This document shows, one piece after another, positions 1 through 12,300 of a stretch of 64,000 bases of DNA. This stretch comes from Moringa oleifera. Lineage: Eukaryota > Streptophyta > Magnoliopsida > Brassicales > Moringaceae. The notes under the pieces are model-generated. The model did no database searches, was not told where the DNA came from, and saw nothing but the letters and a program-made list of their open reading frames with translations. Within the stretch, counting starts at the first letter, position 1; each line of letters starts with the position of its first letter. The translations under genes and the position numbers were made by a program. The DNA is taken from assembly GCA_021397835.1 (NCBI GenBank), contig JAJFZO010000094.1, forward strand, positions 5,680,001 through 5,744,000, written 5' to 3'.

Positions 1-460
1 AGTCGCTTCCTATGGAGTAATCCATCTTGCCATCCTTTTCGTGTTGACAAATGCCTAATGAAGTTGTTAATAATCTGAACTATTTATGACCTTGTTCCAC
101 TGTGATGAGGGTTGCAGCTCATGCCTGGAGCTCCTAAGATGTACCTTCTGCAGCTTAAATATTTGATTTTTTCATTGCTTGGCTGGGATCATATGCTGCA
201 TTTGTTTTTCGGCCACATTTTGCACGGAAGGCAAAGAAACAGAAGAAAATGTATCACTATTGTAATATTAGAAGTTATTTTAACAGATTATCGGGCTTTA
301 TTTCAACACTTATCCAGCTGAAATATTCCAAAGTATAGCAATTCTGAATAGAAATTTATGGTTACACAGTCAGATTCTTTACATATATTTCTAACCTTCA
401 GGCGAAGTTGCTAATATGCTATCCTCTTACTGCACATATCTTTGCTTGATGATTTTGCAG
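1..460. other. Presumed intron / upstream part of the phosphatase gene
   Basis: No exon with recognisable FCP1-domain sequence is visible before the acceptor at 451-460 (gattttgcag). The stretch is T-rich and has stops in all forward frames, as expected of an intron. The catalytic DxDxT half of the phosphatase must lie before the window or be too diverged for me to see. An ORF at 112-321 matches nothing I recognise and is probably spurious. Confidence 0.5.
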
Positions 461-1464
461 GATCTATCCCACTGCACTGCAACACGGTTTAAAACTCTTG
501 AAAACAAGCATAAGCCCTTGGTTTTCAAGGAATTGAGGAAATTCTGGGAAAAGCAAGATCTTAATCTTCCATTCGAGAAGCAATATTATAATGAATATAA
601 CACGTTGTTGTTAGATGATTCTCCTTATAAATCCTTGCTTAATCATGTAAGCTAATGATTCCTTTTTCTTGGCTGCTTCAATTTGTTACTTATATGTTCG
701 TTGCTTTGTGGCCTGATTCCTGTTCTTGAACTTTTGTTAAACTTTCATTTTATAGCCACAGAATGCGATCTTTCCTTATCCATACAAATATCACAATAGA
801 AGCGATACTTCATTAGGTAAGATTCTTTACCGAGTCTGTGACATCATGACTATCTTTCTGTTTTCCAAAAGCTAGAATATCTTGCCAATATTCTATACTT
901 TGTTCTCTAATTTTAATGAGGAGTGCAATTTTTTGCTTGAGGCACATTGAAACCTTACCGATAGACAATGCTATGATATGAGTCCTCTACTCCTCTGTTC
1001 TGGAGATTGCTTCATTCTTTAAATGACCAGATGTTCAGTGCCCATAGAGTCTTGTGAGAGGCTGAATTAACTAATTCAATCTTCCCTGTTGAGCTCTCCT
1101 TTAGTCTTGAATTTTTATTTTTTTTTGACTGATTTCATAAATGAAATGGAAATGCTAGAATTTTTTGTACCCTTTCTTTTATTGCAACAGAAAATTTGTA
1201 TTTGATTGTTTATTTTTCATCCCCTGGAATTGTTATTCTTTCTACACCCTGGATGGGTAACAATACAATGGCAAACACTAAAAACAATTTGAGTCAGGTG
1301 CTGGTGGTGACATTAGAGTTTATCTGGAAGAGTTGGCTGCAGCCAAGAATGTACAGGAGTTTGTGGACAAACACCCATTTGGTCAAGGACCCATCAGTGA
1401 AACCAGTGCATCTTGGAGCTTCTACCTACAGGTCATTAATTCACTACATTCTTCCCAAGTATGA
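461..1464 (+). CDS. NLI-interacting-factor/FCP1-like HAD phosphatase, C-terminal exons (5' partial)
   Basis: Three joined exons give the C-terminal third of a plant FCP1/SCP-like (NIF domain) protein phosphatase of the HAD superfamily: 461-646, 756-816 and 1298-1464. The introns have GT..AG borders and the reading phase is kept across both. Recognisable family blocks are the SHCTATRFKTLENKHKPLVF strand-helix after the catalytic core, the TLLLDDSPYKSLLNHPQNAI segment (the LLDDSP acidic motif of this family), FPYPYKY, GGDIRVYLEELAAAKNVQEF and the closing HPFGQ...SWSFYLQVI block. The stop is TGA at 1462-1464. Members of this plant family are predicted phosphoserine phosphatases; the substrate of this one is unknown. 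The DxDxT nucleophile motif is not in the window, so activity cannot be judged. Exon borders are inferred from consensus and family fit, not from transcripts. Confidence 0.8.
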
Positions 1465-2340
1465 GCCAATATGGTGATTAGTCCTGACACGTACAACACG
1501 GGCTTGCTTTCTTTGTTTCATTGGATGATGATTTCTTCCAAATAAATTGGCATAATGTCAATGCAGGAGAGCATAAGGTTAGCCAAACCAGGAAGGAATA
1601 TCAAGACTGTTTGTTATTAAGCATCTTATCTTCTTTCTTGTTCTATTCCTTTCAGTGATCATACAGATTGCAGTTAATCTGCATTTATTGAAGTTCATAC
1701 TTTCTTTTTTTCCTTCTGCTTGAATGTTCTTGGATTTATGGATGCTAGCCTTGTGGACCTGCTTGATAACCCCACTAGATATAAGTCCTTGCTCTGGGTT
1801 CCTTTTTGGGGCTAAACCTTATCCTACCTTTATGCCCTCTTGGCACTTTCAGAAAAGCTGAAATGATACCACAATAGCATTGTTGCACAATTTAGGCCAT
1901 GCCCAGCTTTAAGATCTGATACCAGCTGCCGACCACTCGTCTTTCTTGTGCTTAACCCTTGATGGCTGTGGGCATGCCCCATTGCTTTTATCCCTCATCA
2001 TTTGGTGCTCTCCAACAGAGACTTGGGCGTCACTTTTGAGGTCCACTGCCCATACCCTCCCTTCAACCTGCTCCACACAAGGACCTGCACGCTTTGCTGC
2101 TAAGGAACATAAGAGGCAACAATGTGATAATGAACAAAATGGTGCATCAGATCTCATCATGCTAAATCCATTTCAAGCAGCTGGTGATGTCTTGATGGGT
2201 TTTCAGAAGTTGGGTATCTGTCAAGTAAAAGTATTGCTTCCATGACCATGATCAAACTATTTTTCAGGTAGAGAAAGTGGAGTTGCTACTTCCTTGTTTT
2301 GTGATGTTTTTATGAATTATTTTATCAAGCTGCATCTACA
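1465..2340. other. 3' flank of the phosphatase gene, then possible retroelement trace
   Basis: 1465-1900 is T-rich and probably carries the 3' UTR and polyadenylation region. 1908-2245 is less AT-rich. It has overlapping open frames on both strands (1909-2160 minus, 1946-2245 plus) with no family resemblance. On the minus strand a tRNA-primer-like sequence sits at 1914-1925. I call no gene here. Confidence 0.4.
1914..1925 (-). other. Possible initiator-Met tRNA primer-binding-site-like sequence
   Basis: Read on the minus strand this is TGGTATCAGATC, which differs only at the end from the TGGTATCAGAGC primer site of many plant LTR retrotransposons. Open sequence on its 5' side (minus strand, up to about 2250) could be an old LTR edge. 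There is no matching second LTR or gag/pol nearby, so chance is quite possible. Confidence 0.2.
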
Positions 2341-3400
2341 ATTTTCAATCTGTTCATCTTACAGTTATATTTTTGAATTATAAAAAAAAAGTAAAAATTA
2401 TTTTTAAACATTAAATTTTATTTTCTTCTTCAATCAATTCTTAACTTTTAAAATTTTGATCTATTAATCTTGTTCAAATTAAATTTTAATAAAAATAATT
2501 ATAAAAAATAATAATATTTTTATTATTCAAATGTACAAAAATTATTCAAGTATATTTTACATTTTATTTCGATTTTATCACTTAAATTTAAATAATATTT
2601 TATTAATGAGTTATTTGTATACATATTTGAAAATTTTAATAATATAAATTTTTTAAAAAATAATTTAAATATTCAAAAAATTTGGTGATGCTAGCTTAAA
2701 CATTCTTTATCTTTGTGAAAAAAATTAAGTCAAAATGCATTATAAAATATCACCAATTTAAATATATTTCAATTTTAATTTTTTCAATAAAATTCAATTT
2801 GTCTAAAAATTTAGAGTTTAATTAGAAAGAGAGTAAAATTTTAGATTTTAAATTAGTAACAGTTATCTTAATAAATAAATAAATATAAAAGTTTTTAAAT
2901 AATACTCATTTTTATTTTACTTCCTCAAGTATCAATTTTATTAATTATGTATCTCATCTTTTAATTTGGTTCAGTTAATTTTTGTTAATTTTTTTATAAG
3001 AGTTAATCAAGTTAGAATCTTATATATTTAATTACAATTTGAAAATTTGTAATTTAATCTAATTTAAACAGAATTATTTAAATTAAAAATTTTAATTACA
3101 ATTTTTTAAATACATAAAAAATTCAAGATACAACTTAAAAAAACATACATAATCTTTTTAGTGCAAAAAATATTTTTAATTTTATATAGATAAAAAATTA
3201 AAAATTAAAAAATTAACTTATAATTATAAAATTTTATTTAAAATATTTTAGACAAAAATATTTTTATTTTTCATAAGTATAGAGTAAAGATCTAAAACTT
3301 AAATTAAATTTAAAAATCAAATATATAAGTAATTTAATTAATACATTAAAATTTAATTCATAATATATATATATATACGTATATTAAATTTACCAAAAAA
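2341..3400. other. AT-rich intergenic DNA, MITE-like composition
   Basis: Extremely AT-rich, with phrases such as aaatttta/ttaaaatt runs that resemble the MITE-like elements at 32.7-33.9 and 51.9-52.9 kb. I could not define its ends or paired terminal repeats. An (AT)n run lies at about 3365-3378. No gene signal. Confidence 0.5.
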
Positions 3401-6400
3401 GTTATCATGAATGTGATCCACAAATAATGTGTACAAGATGAAACAGTGCAGATTAAGCCGTACACCAGCTGTGACATCTGCACACCAATAATCTCAGCCT
3501 ATATGAATTGGGCAAGGAATCCTACATGCAAACTATAACTATAAGGACAGTCTAACAAAACCTTGGCCCACGAAAGAAGATTAAAAGCCTAAATGAGGTA
3601 AGCTTGTAAGGTCCCATGAACCCAACTAGGTATCTTCATTGGAGATTCATGAGGAACTCTCCCTTGTCTTCTTCCTGAGTTCTTTAATCAAATTCTACAA
3701 AAATACGGCAAAGTATGATCAACTTTTCGATTCCAATGAACTGGAAACTCGATGGAATGATTTGTCCTTGATCTTTAGGGATCTTCATACTCCTAAATCA
3801 TTTGAATAATCATGCTAATTATTCAATTACAAAATCACTAGGTCTAACCCTTTTTTTAGTACACGTGACGTTTGTTAATTTTATTTTTGGTCTGATTAAT
3901 CCTTTCTAGCTTGTTGTTATTACTTGGATATCGAGATAAGTGGAAGAATCTGACATTTTTTATTCCTTAATTAGCAAAAGGAAAGTATAAGCTATGCTAA
4001 TTGACTTTATCATGAGAGAGCAATGAATAGATGGTTTCAATTGGAGGAATTCTTTGATTCAATCCCAAACTTAGATCTAAAAGATTATGAAGCAATCTCT
4101 TCCATGTGAAAGAAAGTGGATAAGATGGAATCTTGACTATGCCCCCACATCCCTCTAAAATGGCAATATGCCCCTTCCTTTAAGGGTCACACTCTCTTAG
4201 GGTCTCCACCAATGTCCCTAAATTCTAAATAAGATCAATCCTCCCTTTCTCCCTCAAAGTCCAATGCCATCTTTTTCCTCCCGATGCAAGTCACAACTCT
4301 TGTAGTTTTTATGTTTTATGAATATTTTTTAATACAATAAACAGTTTTAATATAACAGATAATTTTGCAACAACTGATAGAATTATATTTATTATAAGAT
4401 AAAAATTTGAATAAATTTTTATTTTGTAGGTTAATTTGTTGACGGGAGAAGGGGGGGTATTAATTAATGTGGTAAGGCACATGGTGATTTGGTGGGGGGG
4501 AACATCATGTGGCAATGATAGTGGAGTGATGGGGTAAAGGTTCTTGGAAGCTTGTTTAGAATGATAGAGATTGCTTAGTTGGTGCATGCCTTAATGAAGC
4601 TAAGGCAACCCTCATGTGATCCTCAGCTTTATGCATGTGGGTATCCCCAACCTTAGCCCTCTTTTTTTTTTTTTAATAAAAAAAATCAATTTTCTTTGCC
4701 ATTTCATGATTCAACCAATCCCATCCCCATCACCTCCTTTAATCACCATCAACAAGTTTTCTTCTCTATTCCCTTGTTGCCTTTGCACCCAAGCAAGTCA
4801 CTTCCCAAATGTTTTATCTATTAAAGGGTGTCCCAAATTTTTTATATAAAATTTAAATTTATTTAGTTTATCTCTAATTAATTTTTTTTTAAAAATTATC
4901 ATAATATATGTTTTCTGTAAGCAAACCAAAAAAAGAAAAATGAGCGAATATCATTAAATATATTTGCAATTGGGGAGAGCAACATTAGAACAATGCTACC
5001 TTTATTGAACACACAATTAATTCCAATTAGGGTACTCTACCCTTCAAATCAGGACTAGATGGACCTTAATAAGGTTAACTTGCACATGCAAACTCTATCA
5101 TCATGTGTACGTAATGCTTGCAATTTTTGAAAAATAATTCCATTTGAGATACAAATAATTGACAATTATTTTCAATTTTTTATTGACCTTCATTTTTTCC
5201 AAGCAACTCCCTGGCCTGTTTAATGGCCAAACATGTTACAACTAATTATTTTTTATTTTCGTCCTTTGACTTAAAAGTTAAAAATTAAAATATGTTGAAA
5301 GATTAGCCTCTCTTCGAATATATATTAAAGGGATTCAAAATTTTCATTAATCTAGATGGTACTAATTTTTTTAGTAAATAAAAAATATTTTATACTTTTA
5401 TTATATTAAAATAAAAAATGTAAAAATAAATAAACTACATCTTAATAATTCAATTTTATTAAATTAACACATCTCAATTTTTTTTTTTTACAAAATCAAC
5501 ACAATTCACAACAATATAAATTCTTCATCCATATTTAAATGAATTTTTAATTGTTTTTTAGTAATTATAATTAATTATATGTTTCAAAAAGTATATATTA
5601 ATCAGGCACTAGCTTTCACAACTATTTAATTAGAGGTATTTAATAATTTAATACCCCACAAGCTGTGGGCTACAACACATAGTTGAACAAAATCACGTGA
5701 TGTGCCTCTACCTTAGTGTCTAATGTAATTATCATCCAACCTTTTTTTTTTTTTTTTTGTTTTTGGTATTATATTGACTTTTCAGCTTTGCAAGTTATCA
5801 ATTAATTAGCATTCAACATTCATAGCAACCCATTTGGACTTTCATCTCTATCGTACTAGCTGTCCATAATAAATAATTCCAACTTTTTAAATCTTTCATT
5901 ACTTTCTAATAATTTTATTTACTTATATATAAGATTTTGATTATATTTTAAATATTAAAAACATTTTTAAAATTATAATTTATAAAAAATGTTTTTATAT
6001 TCACAAAATTATAAAAAAAAATATATTTCATAATGGTACTGTAAACAACTTCGAACTAAAACTTGTTGTATAAGGTTTTCAGTTTTAATAGTTCATTAAA
6101 AAATTAAAAGCAAATACCAATTTGAACCAAAATGATATTTATCTAATAAATTTAATAAAAAATTAAAAAATTGATAAAAATAAATGGTACAGAGTTTGTT
6201 AATTTTATTATAAATTATTTCACTATGCAATATCTAAAATTTAAATTAACATACATTTATAAATATTTTTAAACTACAATAAATTCTGACATAAAAATAA
6301 TTTTAAAACAAATAAAATTTACAACATGATGTAAATTTAAACAACGTCATCATTACTGATGTATTATTTATTATTATCATATATTATAACATTTTAAATA

Positions 6401-6420
6401 AGAAAAAGAAACAAAAAAAA
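3401..6420. other. Intergenic, no gene recognised
   Basis: A mixture of moderately complex (3400-4860) and strongly AT-rich (4860-6420) sequence. Short open frames (for example 4309-4587 minus and 4616-4849 plus) have low-complexity translations and no family resemblance. Homopolymer T runs at 4661-4674 and 5743-5758 are notable. I see no RNA gene or repeat structure that I can support. Confidence 0.5.
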
Positions 6421-8600
6421 CAGAAGATCCAAAGAAAGCAAAATGTTTGCTTTAATTTGATTTGAGGACCACCACGGCTGTCACTTGAAGTTTATGAAAT
6501 GTTTGGATGGCATCAAAGTGATGGGAAAATCAGAGGAGAAGAATGTAGAGGTGTAGGAAAATGTCCACATCTATTTTCCTAGAAAATTCATTAACGTTAA
6601 ACAGGACCACTGTTAGTGCTTGTACTGGTGTCATCAGAATCCTCAGGCAGGGTTACTTGGCCATCAGGCCATCAGAAACAGTCATTGGGGACTTTTTTTC
6701 TTTCTCTGCACAGAAAATCTCTGTGCCCTCTTGGATTTATGGCAACTTTTCGCCATAGATTCCAACTAATAAAACAATACCCACACTGTCATTTTCTTAC
6801 CTACACAACATATTATCATATCAATTCCTTGCTTGTTTCCTTCTTTTTGGTCTTTTAAAGATTTTCGTTGAATTACTTAAAGCTTGTATTGTTTTTAAGA
6901 TTTTGAAACCATATAATGTTGTAATTTAAACATGATTTTTACTTTTATTTGCATCATATCATATATATTATTTATTTTTAAATTATTTTTAGGATAGAAT
7001 TTTATAATTTTTAAACAATTTTTACAAAATAAATTTTTAATGTCTTATATATTATATAATGATATAATATTTATATAATATAAGAATTAAGAGCTTGATT
7101 CTGATATCATAACCATAACTATAGATTTAACTATTATAATTATGAAATTACTGAATTACCCAACTCTTAAAAACCAGAAAAGAACAGGTACATTCACCCT
7201 AATCAACTTCTAAAATCAATGCCTTAATGTAGCAAATCAAAATTATCTGTTGATCTAAAATTAATTTTTAATAAAATTATAGTATATGTTAATTTAATAA
7301 AATTAATTATTTTTATATTAATATTATAAATCAAACTAAATTTATAATTTTTTGTTAAAAAATTCTGCATAAAACTCAAATAAACAGAATATCTTCATGC
7401 ATGGATATCCAATTAAGCACAACAGTTGCCAACAATACCAACTAATAAATATATAAAAATAGTAACATTATTATTTCAGAAGCCCAATTATGAAACATAT
7501 ACTGACTTGATCTGGTACATGACACTCATTCTAGCTTTGCAGGTGCAGGACAATCAACGCATTAAATTATTGCCAAGTGCCATCATCAACCTTGCCTCTA
7601 TATCATAGACTCCTCATTCTTAATTTCCAAGTTTCATCTCTGACATTAACACCTCCTGTATTACTAAGTCTCCCTACATTAAAAATCAATTTTCATATTG
7701 TTTTTACCATTGTAATAGTTTTTGTTATTATTACGATGCTGTTCGGATAAATTTTATAAAAATGTAATATAAATTTATACCCATTTTAATCTCATAATAT
7801 ATATATATTTATAATAGGGTTAGCTAGAATTATAACATCTTTTTTAAAAAATAAAACTATATAATTATGATCAAAGAGACATAATTTTAAACGGCATCAA
7901 TAACATCGTAAGTAAAATTTCTTGTGATAGCAGTTAAGCAAAGTTTATATAAATTATTGATATATTAAAGATATGCAACATAAATTTAAATACGTTTTAA
8001 TTTTACAAAATATATTCTTAAAAAATGAGAACTAATTAGGATGATAATTTTTTTAAAAATAAAATTGTGTAATTGTGTCGAAATAAATAGTATTTTATAT
8101 GATTTAGATACAAAACCCTTATCGAAAATTTTAATCATTAGCTATATTACAATATTAATCCTTTAATTTTATTATTTAATCATAAAAAAGTTTTGTTGGA
8201 GCACTTAGAAAATGTAATGGAGGGTAGGATTATGTTTGAGGCATGAAGATGGGTAGGGGAATGGTATGAAAAGGGGAATTAGAAGGTAGACGGGGCATGC
8301 TTTACAGTGCATAAATGCACCTTTTTTTTTCTAATTTTTTTAAGAATTTGGTTCCAGAATCTGACAGACTCCACATGCACATGCAGAGAGGTCCAAACTA
8401 CAGAGCCCACCCACATTATTTTGTCCACATGGATGTTGAAGGTAATCACCATGGCAGATCTGACCCACAACTGCTTCTGCTCCTTCCTCTTCTCTTCGCC
8501 ATTTCTTTATTTTATCTCTTCCTTTCCCTCTATCTTTCACACTGAGAGAGAGAGGATTTGACCCACCACACATTCCAAATCCTTCTCTCTCTCATTCTTT
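6421..8600. other. Intergenic; distal promoter region of the LNG-like gene
   Basis: 6421-6850 and 8200-8600 are more complex than the AT-rich DNA between them. The short open frames at 6561-6858 and 8279-8573 overlap on both strands and give no recognisable protein. The CT-rich stretch 8465-8600 resembles plant promoter/leader sequence and leads straight to the TATA-like motif at 8610. Confidence 0.4.
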
Positions 8601-8609
8601 GTTATTGGG

Positions 8610-8617
8610 TATAAATA
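8610..8617 (+). promoter_or_regulatory. TATA-box-like motif for the LNG-like gene
   Basis: TATAAATA lies at the end of a CT-rich block and about 770 bp before the start codon of the LNG-like gene. If used, transcription would start near 8640 with a long leader, which is common in this family. Position and sequence are the only evidence. Confidence 0.35.
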
Positions 8618-9084
8618 ATTTTAAAAAGATAGAAGTGTTAGCAGAAGTACTTATTCTTTACAAACAGATTTTCAGCTTGCCATGATATGATACACAACAT
8701 CCCCTCATATGTGCTGCTACCTGCTCCCTTTCCTAGAGAGAGCCAAAAGACAAAGCATTCTTTTGTTCAGTGAGGGAAACCCCAAAAAAACATCTCCTTC
8801 TTCCGCTCTGCAGAACTTGCCGTGCAGTGTTTTCATTCATAGTTTTCAGCAGGTGGGGGCTAGCCGTTAACTGTTTTCCTGTTGGGTCCCTTCCCTTTCT
8901 TCCTTTTCGCCTTTGCACAACACACTCATGTCTGCATTTCTTCTGTGAAAGCCCCAAAACTAAAATAGTTCTATCTCTCTGCTTATTGGGTGGAGGAAAA
9001 CAATGTGGGGCTCTCTCTCCGTCTTTCTTCTCCCTCTTTATCTTCCTAATAAGTCTGTTTCCTTTCATTCTCTAGTGCAACTCT

Positions 9085-9195
9085 GAAAATTCTCTGGAAA
9101 CCCAAAAGGAAAGAAAAGAAAATTCTCTGAACCCCAAAAAGAAAGAAAAGAAAATTCTCTGAACCCCAAAAAGAAAGAAAACAAAAGTCTCTGAA
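9085..9195 (+). repeat. Three-copy 32-bp tandem repeat in the 5' leader
   Basis: Units start near 9086, 9119 and 9151, each containing aaaattctctgaaccccaaa followed by aagaaagaaaag. Copies 2 and 3 are nearly identical, copy 1 has small changes, and a fourth start (aaaagtctctgaag) fades out. It lies about 180-290 bp before the start codon, in the presumed 5' UTR of the LNG-like gene, in purine-rich polarity. Confidence 0.85.
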
Positions 9196-9377
9196 GTGTA
9201 TATTTCTCTCCCTTTTTGACTACCCAGAATTTGTGGAGAGTATTCTAAATGCATGATAATATGTTTCTGAACCTTGTATAACTCTCCAACCCAGATGATT
9301 CCTTTGTCTTCCTGAGGAAAATTAATGGGAGTTGAGGAAGTTTTTCTCGTTTGTTCAGCTGGAGAGAGAGAATAAAG

Positions 9378-12300
9378 ATGTCTGCAAAGCTTCTGCACAC
9401 ATTGTCAGATGAAAACCCGGACCTGCAGAAGCAGATTGGGTGCATGAATGGGATATTTCAGCTGTTTGACCGCAACCATTTCCTTGGCAGCCGACGCATC
9501 ATTGGTCACAACCAGAAGAGGCTTCCAGCCGGACCAGGTAGTTTCTTCATCTTGGGTCTTACTCAGTTCTACCATATCTGCACTCAGTAGTGTTGATGAA
9601 CTCACCGTTCCCTGTCTATGAGAATCTGGAGCTTATGGTTTTCCATGGTCTTTTTGATTCTCTTTATGGTGTTCTAATTTGTTATCAGGTCAAAAAGCTA
9701 GTATAAGTGTCGATTCTGTTTTCTTGTGGCAATTTGTTAGCTTCTGAAAGATTATAATTTGTCATACTCTTTCTCACTTACCCGTCTGGAAGGCATATTG
9801 ATATCTATTAGTGCTGTAGTATAGCCTTAAGCTCCTGTGATTATAACATTTACACTTCGACTAATGTGTAAAGAATGTCAAGATTCTAATAAACATATCC
9901 TATGTAATCCAAATATCTACTGCATATTAGAAGCCCTTTAGGCTCTAACTTGTAGATTCTCATGGATAGCTTAATTCGGTGAAGTTCTTATTGATTGTGC
10001 AATTCCTCTTGGATCTCGTTGTATGATTAGTTTTCTGTTCTGTTCTGTCAGTTCTTCCTAGTGCCCTGCATTTAGTAATCTCATATGTGTCATGAACATT
10101 TCTTAGATGAATTATCTGTTTTTCTGAAATGTTATCCCATGTGTTTTTGGGAAACCTCGAATATGTAGAAGTGCCTGTATCACTAAAATTCTGGGTTCCT
10201 CCAGGTCAAAGTGGCAGCCATGTCCGAGAGGCTGGGAGTAGTGCATTGCAAAAGACTATGGTAAGAATCTGTGTCTCCTTTGATCTTTATTTGGAGATAA
10301 TTAGCAGTGGAATAGTTATTGAAGCTGATCTGACTTACAATTACAGGAGAAAAATGTTAGGGCCATGAAAGAGAAGCAAAGAGTTTCGACTGAATCATCG
10401 AGAACCTCATTTTCATCTTCCTCTTGCTCATCTAGTTTCTCATCTGCCGAATACGGCAAAACGTCCCAGCTAGAGCCTGCTTCACTCATCCAAACCATCT
10501 ACCCTGAAACACCAAGTCTAGAGTTATCTTTGTATCAATCAAATGCTTCTCCTCAACTGAGCCTAAAATCAGTCGACCTTCGAGATGTTGTCAAAGACTC
10601 CATCCACAGAGAAGCTCGAGGTGTACTGATAAGAACAGCGAAAGAGGAAGCTGGGTACCAAAACTTGAGATATATAGACTCTCCCAGGCCCTTGCAACAG
10701 CCAAAATCTGCTAGAACCAATGTTTCTGGTCTCAATAAATCATTTCGGGTTCTTCCTAGGCTTCGAGATGCAGCTTGGAATTCCAATGAAGGGAAGGACA
10801 GTTTTCTGAATGAGGCACCAAAGGAGAATCGCCGATTCTCTTATGATGGAAGAGAATCACGAGAGGGGCTCAAATCCACCATAAAGCTGAAAGAGCTGCC
10901 CAGACTATCACTAGACAGCAGAGAGCGCTCCATCAGGAGTTCCAATGCTGATATGAAGTCCGGCTATGTTCTACAGGGTCTGCATAGGGAGAATGGAATC
11001 TCCAACAACTTGCTGAACCAACAGCAAGACCCAGGAAGTTATAGAAGACCATCTAGTGTTGTAGCCAAGCTGATGGGGTTGGAACTTCTCCCAGATTGGA
11101 CCAATCATAATCAGACACGGGAAATTGAATCCTACCCAGATGTTGGATATGATCCAGTCACAAGATTCTCAGCAATAAGGGATGATAACAACCAAAATTG
11201 GTTTTCTGGATCTCCGAGGCATTCACACAAGGAACCAACCTCACCAAGGCCAAGAAATGCTGGTTCCATCAAGAAGCCAATTGCAAGCTCCAAATTTCCT
11301 TTGGAACCAGCTCCATGGAGGCATCCAGATGGGAGCAACGGTCGAAATCCAGCTCCAGAGTCTCCAAAAAAGGTCCCAAGCTCCCTTTCTGTTTACGGTG
11401 AAATTGAGAAGAGGTTGACACAGCTTGAGTTCAAAAAGTCTGGAAAAGATCTCAGAGCTCTTAAACAAATACTTGAAGCAATGCAGAAGACGAAAGAGAA
11501 GTTAGACAGCAGACAGGATCATGCTTTGGATTTTGTTTCTCAAACAAGCAATGCCAACGGTCTTGTTCGGAGCTCAAACAACCAAATCTCCACCATCACT
11601 AATGAAACGCATTCTGTGAAGAGTTTCAGATCCCCAATCGTGATTATGAAACCGGCTAAACTTGTGGGGAAAGCCAGTGATTCTGCTTCTGTACTCATCC
11701 GACCTGAAAGTATGTCAGGTCTGAGCAGGATCCAGACCAGTGACTCTAAAGATAACAGAAAGGAAATAACTGGCAAGCGAATAGCTAAAAACCTGAATTC
11801 AAGGCCTAATAATCTTAGTAGCTCTTCCGGTCGACCCCTTCATGCTGTGGATAAGAATACCACTGCAAAAACTTTGAGATCAACAAAAATTTCAAAGGAG
11901 ACTCAGCCCATTGCAGGAGAAAACAGTAAGTCCGGTAAGGGCTCGGGAAATGTGAGCCTAAGGTTGCAACAGAAGGAACTTGCGTCAGAGAAGCTATCTC
12001 GTCCCTCCACCCCATCATCAGATTTGAGCAAGACCAGAAGGCAGCCCACTAGACACCAAATGGAATCTGGCTCCCCGCGCAGGAAACCAAGAGCAAGATC
12101 TCCGAAGTGGAAGCAAACTGAAGACCAGTTGACTGATCCTAGTAGTGATATGAGAGATTTAAGTCACCTAGGTGATTTTAGTTCTCTTCAATCTGAGAGC
12201 AATATGAGCTTCACTTCAAATGCTGACACTGAAGTCACAAGCATAGATAGATCTGATAAATTCAATGGTAACTTCTCTGAGCAAAGCAGCCCAAAGCAGA

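Noticed and set aside
8279..9445. Several 60-110-codon open frames on both strands
   Set aside because: They lie in the promoter and leader of the LNG-like gene, overlap each other, and have low-complexity translations from CT-rich or GA-rich repeats.
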